DNA of 64,000 bases from Anaerolineales bacterium (lineage in GTDB: Bacteria; Chloroflexota; Anaerolineae; 4572-78; J111): positions 62,001 through 126,000 of the forward strand of contig JACKAU010000013.1 of assembly GCA_020634855.1 (NCBI GenBank). Direction: 5' to 3'. A model generated the notes under the pieces. It had not been told where the DNA came from. It made no database searches and saw nothing but the letters and a program-made list of their open reading frames with translations. Positions 8,331-16,360 of the stretch are shown here, one piece after another. Within the stretch, counting starts at the first letter, position 1; every line of letters begins with the position of its first letter. A program made the position numbers and the translations under genes.

Positions 8331-9448
8331 AGCCGCATCTGGTCGGCCGTATCGCCGTTGTTGGGTTGGGCCACGGCATAGAGAATGCCGGCCCCCTGTA
8401 AATCATTGAGGCCCACATAGGCGTTCGCCGCCAAGCCTTGCCGGACGATATCCTGTTCAAAGCGACTGCTGTTACCCCCGGCCAAAATATCGACCAGCAG
8501 CTCAAGGGCGTAGTGATCGGGCGTACCTTGGGGCGGCGTGACCACGGTGGCCGCCCAGCGAGGCACTTCTACTTGAGGATCGATCAGCGTCTCCTCCGTA
8601 CCAATTTGGCAGCTTGTAATCGGGTCTTCCCCTTGACTGGGCAAGGATTCCGGCAGCGGAAAACGGTCGAGAATGGGCGTCACCGCCGGGCCGGCCGGGA
8701 TATCGCCGTAATAGGCCTCGACCAACGCCTTCGTTTGCGTCGGGTCGATATCGCCGACAATGACCAGCGTGGCGTTATTCGGTCGATAGTAGGTCGCGTG
8801 AAAATCCTGCACTTCCGACAACGTGGCGGCGTTTAAATCGCCCACACTGCCGATGACCGAACGCTCGTAAGGCCAGTACCCCTCCATCGGCTGGGTGAAC
8901 AGCCGCCGGTTGGCCTGGCCGTAAGGCTGGTTGGCGACCCGCTCGTTGAACTCCTGGATGACCACCTGGCGCTGGGTCTGAAAGGCGTCATCGGTCACGG
9001 CCAGCGAGGCCATGCGGTCGCTTTCCATCCACAGCAGGCGCGGCAGTTCATTGGCCGGAGCCACCTCCCAGAACGCCGTTTTATCATTCTGGGTATAGGC
9101 GTTGTGGTTGGCCCCAATCGCCTCCAGCAAAGGGTCCCACTGGCCGTTGGCCACGTGGGCCGAGCCTTCGAACATCATATGCTCAAACAGGTGGGCGAAG
9201 CCGGAGCGGCCCGATGGGTCGTCCGCGCCGCCGACCCGGTACCAGGTATCAACCGCCACCACCGGCGCCGAATGATCCTCGGCCAAAATTACCCGCAAAC
9301 CGTTCGGCAAAGTATAATCGATCGGATTGAGTTCGTAATCTTTGAAATCGATCTGCTTCTGGCTCCCCTCCTGGGCCTGGGTCGAACCGGCCAGGAGCAC
9401 CCCCAGCAGCAGAGCCAATAAAATGGACAGGCGGAATTTTGTCGGCAT
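8303..9448 (-). pseudogene. Secreted M16 zinc peptidase, 3'-truncated by the insertion sequence
   Basis: M16-family metallopeptidase of the processing-peptidase/PqqL type. From the ATG at 9448 (AAGGA upstream) it begins with a signal peptide (residues 1-26, ending TQAQ). The zinc motif HLFEH is at residues 86-90, with the third ligand in VIQEFNER near 166. M16 proteins usually continue well past this point. Here the genuine sequence ends at 8331, where the ISAs1-type element starts, and nine foreign residues from the terminal repeat finish the ORF. The catalytic half is intact but the second half is missing, so activity is doubtful. An upstream start seven codons earlier has a poorer RBS position. 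Confidence 0.87.
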
Positions 9449-9603
9449 AAAATTTATCCTTATTATCACATTTATAGCTGTATCACCTTAGCCTAACACA
9501 CATCGAGGCCGGCTGACTTTAAGAGAGTCTCAGCCGGCCCTTAAGATCAGCTTAAATCGTGGCGCTTTGATCAAGAAAGTTAATACCCTCGGAGATAAGA
9601 TCA

Positions 9604-10956
9604 ATGGAAACCTTTGCTCTGGACAACACCTTATCCCAACTGCGCGCCGCGCTTGAATGTGACGACCTGAGCGGCGCGACCGAAATTATTCAAGCCCTGC
9701 GGCCGCCGGACCAGGCCGAACTCTTTGCCGAACTGGATAACGCCGAACAGGTCACGCTGCTGCCCGAACTGTCGCCGGCCGAATCGGCCGACATTCTGGA
9801 AGAGCTGGCCGATGACGAAGCCGCCGCCCTGGTGGCTGAACTGCCGGCCGACACGGTCATCCCCATTGTCGAGGAGATGGCCCCGGACGAAGCCGCCGAT
9901 TTGCTGGGCGACCTCGACCCGGAGCAGGCCGACGCCATCTTGGCCGGCCTGTCCGACCCCAGCGAGGTCGAACCGCTGCTGTTACACCCCGACGACAGCG
10001 CGGGCGGGCTGATGACCTCCGAATTTTTGGCCTTGTGCCATCGGATGACCGCAGCCGATGCCATTAAAGCGATTCACGACTGGCAGCCAGAGAAGGAAAC
10101 CATCTATTACTTGTTTGTTATCGACCGCGACCGGCGCCTGAGTGGGACGGTGAGCCTGCGCCAGCTTATTGTGGCCAAGCCGGAGATGACCCTCCAAGAC
10201 TTGATGAACCCCCACGTCATCTCGGTTCCGGTCGGGACGGACCAAGAAGCCTGCGCCCGGATTATGGCGCATTATGATTTGGTGGCCCTGCCGGTGGTCG
10301 ATGCGGACAATGTCTTGTTGGGGGTTATCACCATCGATGATGTTGTAGACGTGCTGGAGGCCGAAGCGACCGAAGACATCCAGCGCTTTGGCGGCGCGGA
10401 GCCGTTAGAGCGCTCTTACCTCAATACCGGCGTGTTTATCATGACCCGCAAACGGATCGGCTGACTGCTGCTACTATTCGTAACCGAAAGCTTGACCGGC
10501 ACGGTACTGCGCCACTTTGAAGACGAACTTCAGGCGGTGGTCGCTCTGGCTTTCTTCGTTCCGCTGCTAATCGGGACGGGTGGAAATGCTGGGTCTCAAA
10601 CTACCAGTACCATCATTCGTGCCTTAGCCGTGGGTGAAATCGGCAAAAAAGATGTCTGGGCCGCCTTTTGGCACGAGTTACGGACCGGCTTACTGTTGGG
10701 ATCAGGTATGGCGGTCATAGCTTACTTTCGTGCCTTGCTGTGGGGTACCGGCCAGCCGTTAGCCTGGACCGTATCAGTCACAATTCTTGTTATTGTCGTC
10801 TGGGCCAACTCGCTCGGCTCGCTGCTGCCGCTGCTGGCCGCCCAGGTCCGGATCGACCCGACGGTCGTCTCCGGGCCGGTCATGAGTACCCTGGTCGATG
10901 CCACCGGCTTGTTCATCTACTTCACTATTGCCGGTATCATTTTGGGCTTGCATTAG
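9604..10956 (+). pseudogene. mgtE: MgtE magnesium transporter with an in-frame TGA
   Basis: MgtE Mg2+ channel: N-terminal acidic helical domain (residues 1-130), two CBS domains (about 135-262) and a C-terminal membrane domain with the conserved GTGGNAGSQ motif. The reading frame is interrupted once, by TGA at 10462-10464, exactly where MgtE proteins usually have Trp (KRIG-stop-LLLLF). The frame is otherwise open for 450 codons. As written, translation gives a soluble 286-residue N domain plus CBS pair, and the pore domain is separate. A single G-to-A change, a base-call error, or UGA readthrough would all fit. Other genes here end in TGA, so a changed genetic code is not supported. Confidence 0.88.
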
Positions 10957-11001
10957 CGTTTATACATTAGGGTTTATATGGTAGGGGAACGAAAATGTAG
11001 T

Positions 11002-11061
11002 GGAGCGACAAAGCTTGCTTTGTCATATTCACGGTCAGGTCAAAGTAAACTTCGTCGCTCC
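11002..11061. repeat. 60-bp GGAGCG...CGCTCC inverted-end element
   Basis: Starts GGAGCGACAAAGC and ends TCGTCGCTCC. An internal GACAAAGC/GCTTTGTC hairpin lies at the left. It matches the inverted copy at 47891-47952 and the ends of 1845-2105. It lies between mgtE and the cox-type operon and has no coding capacity. Confidence 0.75.
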
Positions 11062-11078
11062 AGGCCGTTATTTGCAAT

Positions 11079-11159
11079 GCAGACCGCCGACAACTGCCGC
11101 CGAACACCACCGGGTGGACCTACTTTCCGGCGGTTGGCGGTCAGCTAGCGGCGGTCTGC
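11079..11159. repeat. Inverted repeat (11-bp arms) downstream of the cox-type operon
   Basis: GCAGACCGCCG at 11079-11089 pairs exactly with CGGCGGTCTGC at 11149-11159, around a GC-rich loop with further inverted pieces. It lies just past the stop of the FAD subunit and may be a transcript-end structure, though no T-run is present. Confidence 0.55.
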
Positions 11160-11169
11160 TGGCTAGGCC

Positions 11170-12030
11170 CTACGCTCGATCCCGCGCTAACTTCAGCGCG
11201 CGTTTGGCGAAGGTCTTGGCGAGTTCGATCCGGTAAGGTCCGGAGGCGTGCATATCACCCATGGGGTCGCTGATGGACAAGTTGGCATCGACCGCCTTGT
11301 CGATGGCGGCGTCGTCCAGGGCTTGGCCAACCAGGGCGTCGGTGACGGCGCTGGCGTTGTGCGGGGTGGCGGTGACGCCGTTGAAACAGAGGCTGGCGCC
11401 GGCGCAGGCGCCGTCGTCGTTGAGCGTTACCACCGCCGCTGCGCCGCAGACGGCATAACCGGAGGCGGGATGCTCAAACTTGAGGTAACACGAGCCGGTT
11501 TTACCGCTTTGCGCCGGCACTTCGATGGCGGTCAGGAGTTCGTCTTCGTGCAGGTCGGTCGCCAGCAAGTCGATGAAGAAATCGGCGGCGGCCACTTGGC
11601 GGCTGCCGCTGGGGCCTATTAGATGAATCGTTCCACCTAAGGCCAGTATCGCAGCCGGCATATCCGAGGCCGGATCGGCATGAGCGATATTGCCGCCGAT
11701 AGTGCCTTTGTGCCGCACCTGCCGATCGCCGACATTGCTGGCGGCTTCGGCCAACAACGGGCAGTTGGACTTAAGTACGTTCGACGCGGCCACATCGGCG
11801 TGAACGGTCAGCGCGCCAATCTTGATCGAGCCATTGTCGTGCGATACGCCTTTCAGTTCGGCAATACGGCCGATATCGATGATGGCCGGCGGTTGGGCCA
11901 GACGCAGTTTCATGGCCGGGATTAAACTGTGCCCGCCGGCCAGTAATTTGGCATCTTCATGGTCTTGCAGCAGTTGAATGGCTTCCTGCACGCTGGCAGC
12001 GCGATAGTAATCAAATTTTGCCGGATACAT
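11170..12030 (-). CDS. coxM: Molybdenum hydroxylase FAD-binding medium subunit (CoxM-like)
   Basis: A 286-residue FAD subunit of the xanthine dehydrogenase/CO dehydrogenase family. It passes electrons between the iron-sulfur subunit and an external acceptor. FAD-binding motifs are AGGHSLIPAMKLR near residue 33 and TIGGNIAHADPASD near 110. Start at 12030 is set by GGGAGGG upstream; the longer in-frame Met lies inside the preceding gene's stop region. It follows the large subunit with a one-base gap, so it is the last gene of the S-L-M operon. The symbol denotes the family role; CO as substrate is not shown. Confidence 0.9.
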   Translation of the reverse strand: MYPAKFDYYRAASVQEAIQLLQDHEDAKLLAGGHSLIPAMKLRLAQPPAIIDIGRIAELKGVSHDNGSIKIGALTVHADVAASNVLKSNCPLLAEAASNVGDRQVRHKGTIGGNIAHADPASDMPAAILALGGTIHLIGPSGSRQVAAADFFIDLLATDLHEDELLTAIEVPAQSGKTGSCYLKFEHPASGYAVCGAAAVVTLNDDGACAGASLCFNGVTATPHNASAVTDALVGQALDDAAIDKAVDANLSISDPMGDMHASGPYRIELAKTFAKRALKLARDRA

Positions 12031-12031
12031 C

Positions 12032-14410
12032 TTATTCCCTCCCGTTTCCACTTGAATGAATAGCTTCCCACACCTTTTGTGACGTCAACGGCATGTCGAG
12101 ATGGGTAATGCCGTACGGCGCCAGGGCATCAACTACGGCGTTGACCACGGCTTGCGCCGAAGCAATCGTGCCCGCCTCGCCGGCTCCTTTAATGCCCAAC
12201 GGATTGACCGGCGATGGCGTTTCGGTGCTGTCGGTTTCAATCATGGGTAAGAAGTGCGCTTTGGGCAGGGCGTAATCCATCAACGAGCCGCTGACCAACT
12301 GGCCGTTGTCATCATAGACTGCGCCTTCCCACAAGCCCTGAGCCAAACCTTGGACCACACCGCCATGAATCTGTCCATCGACAATCAGCGGGTTGATTTT
12401 CTTACCCACATCATCCACCGCCAGGTAGCGCTTGATAGCTACATGGCCGGTATCTTTATCGACTTCGACGATACAAACGTGTGTCCCAAAGGGGTAGGTA
12501 CAGTTAGGCGGGTCATAATAGGTGGTGTCATCCAGGAACGGCTCGGTCCCTTCCGGCAAATCGTAGGCCACCGCCGCCGCCAGCGCCACTTCCTGAATCG
12601 TCTTGGCTTTGTCGGGCGAACCTTTGACAAAGACTTTACCGTCCTCAAAGGTCACGTCTTCGGGTGCGGCTTCGAGCATATGCGCCCCGATTTTCTTGGC
12701 CTTTTCGATAATTTTTTGGACGCTGTTATGAATGGCCACCCCGCCTACGGCCGCGCTGCGGCTGCCGTAGGTGCCGTAGCCAAACGGCGTACCCAAGGTG
12801 TCGCTGTGCTCGACGCGTACGTCGGCCACATCCATCCCCAGCAAATCGGCCGCAATTTGGGCCATGGTGGTTTCGTGGCCCTGACCGTGCGACTGCGAGC
12901 CGGTGGTAACGACCACTTGGCCGGTTAAATGCACCCGTACGTTGGCGCTTTCCCATAAACCGGCTCCCCAGCCCTCGCCGTTCAGCCCAATCCAAGCTGA
13001 AGGCGCTACCCCACAGATTTCGACGTAGCTGGAGAAACCAATACCCATCAACCGGCCGGCCTCGCGTGCGGCGGCCTGCTCCTGGCGCAGATTTTTGTAA
13101 TCGACCAACTCCAGAGCCTTGTTGAGCGCTCCTTCATACTCGCCGCTGTCGTATTTCAAGCCGTTCAAGATATTGGAGGCCGGGGCGTAGGGGAAAGCTT
13201 CGGGCGGAATATAGTTCACGCGCCGTACTTCGGCCGGATCCATGTTGAGCTTTTGGGCCACCAGATCGATGGCTCGTTCTACCAGGTAGGAGGCTTCCGG
13301 ACGGCCGGCCCCGCGATAGGCATCGACCATACCGGTGTTGGTGTAGGTACCGTAAACTTTGCAATAGATGTTGGGGAACTTATAGACTCCGGACAGCAGT
13401 CGGCCGTACAGCGTGGTCGGAATGCCACCGGCGATGGTTGACAGCGTACCGCCCAAATTGGCGTACGTTTCCACCTTCAGGCCGGTGATGGTGCCGTCAT
13501 TCTTGGCGGCGACCTCAAACTCGGTCACGTGATCGCGGCCGTGGGTGGTGGCGATGTAATTTTCGCGACGGGTTTCCATCCATTTGACCGGCAAACCGCC
13601 CAGTTTCTTGGACACCGCGGCCACCATACAATATTCGGGATAGAGGAAGATCTTGGCCCCGAAACCGCCGCCCACTTGGGGTGAGATACAGCGCAGTTTG
13701 TTTTCGGGTATGCCGAAGACGAAGGCCGTCATCAACAGCCGCATTACGTGCGGTGCTTGCGAGGTCATATAGACGGTGTAATCTTCGGCTACGGGAGAGA
13801 AGACGCCAATCGCGCCGCGCGGTTCCATCGGCGTGGGGATGAGGCGCTGGTTGCGCAGTGACTGCTTGATGACGACATCGGCGTCGGCCAGCGCTTGATC
13901 GGTGGCGGCCTCGTCACCGCACGACCATTCCATGCAGATGTTGTTGGGCGCGTTCTCGTGCAGTTGCGGCGCGCCGGGTTCGGTCGCTTTTTTGGCGTCA
14001 ACCACCACCGGCAGCACCTCGTAATCGACGTGGATCAACGCCAGCGCATCTTCGGCGATGTAGCGGCTTTCCGCTACCACCACGGCCACGCCGGCCCCGG
14101 TAAAGGTCACTTTGTCGATTTCCAACGTGCGCGGCGTGTTGGCGTTATTGTTAACGCCGCCCGCTTGCCAAGCGCACGGCAGCGGGTTGAGATCGGCGAA
14201 ATCCTTGCCGGTAAAAACGCCCACCACGCCGGGGAGACTTTCGGCCTCGCTAGTGTCGATGCTGTTGATCTTGGCGTGAGCGTACGGGCTGCGCAGCACT
14301 GCCGCATGGACCATCCCCGGCAGTTGGATGTCATCCAAATATTTGGCCTGGCCGGTAATCAGGCGTGGATCCTCTTTACGCTTAATGGCTTGTCCAATTG
14401 CTTTACCCAT
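12032..14410 (-). CDS. coxL: Molybdenum hydroxylase large subunit, form II (CoxL-like)
   Basis: A 792-residue molybdopterin-binding catalytic subunit. The active-site loop reads AYRGAGR at residues 364-370, the signature of form II (CODH-like) enzymes; true aerobic CO dehydrogenase (form I) has AYXCSFR. A GAGEAG motif near residue 750 carries the Glu expected at the molybdenum site. QVGGGFGAK near 246 is another conserved cofactor contact. The start ATG overlaps the stop of the small subunit (TAATG), indicating translational coupling. Substrate is uncertain: form II proteins act on various aldehydes, purines or unknown compounds. Confidence 0.93.
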   Translation of the reverse strand: MGKAIGQAIKRKEDPRLITGQAKYLDDIQLPGMVHAAVLRSPYAHAKINSIDTSEAESLPGVVGVFTGKDFADLNPLPCAWQAGGVNNNANTPRTLEIDKVTFTGAGVAVVVAESRYIAEDALALIHVDYEVLPVVVDAKKATEPGAPQLHENAPNNICMEWSCGDEAATDQALADADVVIKQSLRNQRLIPTPMEPRGAIGVFSPVAEDYTVYMTSQAPHVMRLLMTAFVFGIPENKLRCISPQVGGGFGAKIFLYPEYCMVAAVSKKLGGLPVKWMETRRENYIATTHGRDHVTEFEVAAKNDGTITGLKVETYANLGGTLSTIAGGIPTTLYGRLLSGVYKFPNIYCKVYGTYTNTGMVDAYRGAGRPEASYLVERAIDLVAQKLNMDPAEVRRVNYIPPEAFPYAPASNILNGLKYDSGEYEGALNKALELVDYKNLRQEQAAAREAGRLMGIGFSSYVEICGVAPSAWIGLNGEGWGAGLWESANVRVHLTGQVVVTTGSQSHGQGHETTMAQIAADLLGMDVADVRVEHSDTLGTPFGYGTYGSRSAAVGGVAIHNSVQKIIEKAKKIGAHMLEAAPEDVTFEDGKVFVKGSPDKAKTIQEVALAAAVAYDLPEGTEPFLDDTTYYDPPNCTYPFGTHVCIVEVDKDTGHVAIKRYLAVDDVGKKINPLIVDGQIHGGVVQGLAQGLWEGAVYDDNGQLVSGSLMDYALPKAHFLPMIETDSTETPSPVNPLGIKGAGEAGTIASAQAVVNAVVDALAPYGITHLDMPLTSQKVWEAIHSSGNGRE

Positions 14411-14883
14411 TAGTTGCCCCCTTGCATCTTTTCGGCAGCGTACTGAACTGCTTTAACAATATTGTGATAGCCCGTACAGCGGCAAAGATTACCTTCTAAC
14501 CCATGCCGGATTTCATCTTCGGTCGGATTAGCGTTACTCTGCAGCAAATCGACACTGGCCATGATCATACCGGGGGTGCAGTAACCGCATTGCAGGCCGT
14601 GCTTTTCCCAGAAGCCTTCCTGCACCGGATGCAGGTCGCCGTTGCTGGCCAGCCCTTCGATGGTGGTCAGCGAACTACCGTCGGCCTGCACCGCCAACTG
14701 GGTACACGACTTTATGGCCTGACCGTCCATAAGAATCGTACAAGCCCCGCACACACTGGTTTCGCAACCGATATTGGTTCCAGTGAGTCCCAGCACATCT
14801 CGAATGAAATGAACCAGGAGCATGCGAGGCTCGACATCACGGGTATAGGATTTCCCGTTAACTGTTACAGTAATCTCTGCCAT
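14410..14883 (-). CDS. coxS: Molybdenum hydroxylase [2Fe-2S] small subunit (CoxS-like)
   Basis: A 157-residue iron-sulfur subunit. The N-terminal plant-type ferredoxin cluster is GCETSVCGACTILMDG, and the C-terminal cluster is CGYCTPGM followed by CRCTGY. It transfers electrons from the molybdenum centre to the FAD subunit. The ATG at 14883 follows GAAGGAG; an earlier in-frame Met lies upstream of that site and is rejected. First of the three subunit genes, and coupled to coxL by a one-base overlap. Confidence 0.93.
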   Translation of the reverse strand: MAEITVTVNGKSYTRDVEPRMLLVHFIRDVLGLTGTNIGCETSVCGACTILMDGQAIKSCTQLAVQADGSSLTTIEGLASNGDLHPVQEGFWEKHGLQCGYCTPGMIMASVDLLQSNANPTEDEIRHGLEGNLCRCTGYHNIVKAVQYAAEKMQGGN

Positions 14884-14987
14884 AGAAACAATCTCCTTCG
14901 ATAGATTAATTAACAATTCTGTAATTGTATAAATTATTGGGATTTATTGGGAAGAATTTTTAATCGTTGAAATCCAGGTCAACCTCC

Positions 14988-15749
14988 TTAGGTTAATTGT
15001 TTTACAACTTTTTTGGCGACTTTATTAGCAATTAAATTAGTCCACCAACTAAAAAACATCAACACCGCTACCACGCCCACACTTGCCGCTGCCAGGGCCA
15101 GTAAGGGTTGTTTTTCCGGCGGCACTAAATCCTCCAGCATATTTTTAGCGACACCCATAGCAAACTCAAATTCCGACGGGGCTTCAATTTCAGTCGGGGC
15201 GGAACTGACGCGGCGGGCCGGGGCTGATGCGGCCGGAACGGCCGTCGTCGCTGCGCCGTTATGGGGGGCGACAGTCGCCTCCGCCGGAGCGGCGACCGGT
15301 TCAGGCTCAAGTTTGGCCTGAATCTGCTTGTCTAAGTTATCTAAACTCTGCCGGGTCAGCGCTTTGGCCGTGCTATCGAGCAGCCGCTGGCCGACGCTGG
15401 CAATGCGGCCGCCAACCTGGGCTGTGCCGTCGTATTGCATCACAGTTGAGTTACCCTCGCTATTGAGCTTAACATTGCCGGTCGCCTTCATAAAGCCGGG
15501 CGCGCCTTTGCCGTCAACATTCAAGGTGTAGGTATCGGGCGCGTTAACATCAGACAAGGTGATCACCCCCTGAAATTTACCTTGCACGGGACCGACTTTG
15601 ATCTTGAGCACACCCTGATATTTATTTTCCTCAATTTCTTCCAATTTCTCGCAGCCGGGCATAACTTTAGCTAGCACTTCCGGGTCCATTAAAGCGTCCC
15701 AAACGACCTTTTGCGGGGCGTCAAATGTATAGGTGCCTTCTAATTCCAT
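14988..15749 (-). CDS. coxG: CoxG-like SRPBCC protein with a C-terminal membrane anchor
   Basis: 253 residues. Residues 1-145 are a CoxG/SRPBCC fold (VWDALMDPEVLAKVMPGCE is diagnostic). An Ala/Pro-rich linker of about 45 residues follows, then a helix and one membrane segment near residues 218-237, and a short basic tail. In Oligotropha, CoxG helps recruit CO dehydrogenase to the membrane. Here the membrane segment suggests the same role for the downstream S-L-M enzyme (inference). It lies 104 bp upstream of coxS on the same strand and probably starts the operon. Confidence 0.88.
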   Translation of the reverse strand: MELEGTYTFDAPQKVVWDALMDPEVLAKVMPGCEKLEEIEENKYQGVLKIKVGPVQGKFQGVITLSDVNAPDTYTLNVDGKGAPGFMKATGNVKLNSEGNSTVMQYDGTAQVGGRIASVGQRLLDSTAKALTRQSLDNLDKQIQAKLEPEPVAAPAEATVAPHNGAATTAVPAASAPARRVSSAPTEIEAPSEFEFAMGVAKNMLEDLVPPEKQPLLALAAASVGVVAVLMFFSWWTNLIANKVAKKVVKQLT

Positions 15750-16360
15750 CGATGTTCCTCCTCGAGTATTGACTCAGTAAATCGGGTGACTGGCTTTTAG
15801 TTGCCGAAGTAAAGATACCAGTCCCATAAGAAGCAATATAAATAGTGGCGGTTTACAAATTATCCTTAGCTGTTTGTTTTAAAAAACACGCAAAATTTTC
15901 TCGAAATGCAGCCGGTTTCAGGCCGCGTTCAATGTGATAATTCAAAGCCGGCCTTAGTTAAGGCCGTTGATTCTATTGGTGAACGATCTGAGTGATAGGC
16001 TCAAGATGTCTTAACCAAAACTGACTTATTTTGGAGAGTTTAGATGCAGGTTAGCCTCAAAAAAGATGTGACTGTCACCTGTTGTGAAAAATGGTTTATG
16101 ATACTTTTGGGGAGATTATGTTCGTTACAATTCGAGATTTTATCACGAGCCTTAGGTGCTGTCAAATGAATTTTTTCGGCTGCGACAATTCTCAATGTAG
16201 CGACCAGGTGACGGACACTTGGTCAATAACACCTGTCTGATCGGCAGTAACAACGGCTTTGCCCCGGCAAAAGTGACCATCACCTCGATTGAGGTGATCT
16301 TCGTCACTACTCATGGTATACTATTTCCCGTATTCTACACGCGCATTAGCGGAGTAACTC
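15750..16360. other. 611-bp divergent intergenic region
   Basis: Lies between the minus-strand cox-type operon and the plus-strand MalT-like regulator, so it should hold both promoters. It contains a CGGCCTTA-GT-TAAGGCCG hairpin near 15950 and the operator-like dyad described separately. A short open frame near 16219-16431 has no family resemblance and overlaps the regulator, so it is not called. No RNA gene is recognised. Confidence 0.6.
16273..16322 (+). promoter_or_regulatory. Nested dyad plus TATACT box before the MalT-like gene
   Basis: ATCACCTC (16279-16286) and GAGGTGAT (16291-16298) are perfect 8-bp arms around GATT. They are enclosed by GTGAC (16273) and GTCAC (16303-16307). TATACT at 16317-16322 could be a -10 box, which would put the dyad over the -35 region. 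It suits a dimeric regulator, possibly autoregulation (inference). Confidence 0.5.

Noticed and set aside
10462..10464. Genetic code with UGA as tryptophan
   Set aside because: Many genes in the window end correctly in TGA (sqdB, hicB, DUF433, GH/PGRP paralog 2), so UGA works as stop.
11170..14883. Authentic aerobic CO dehydrogenase (form I)
   Set aside because: The active-site loop is AYRGAGR, not the AYXCSFR of form I.
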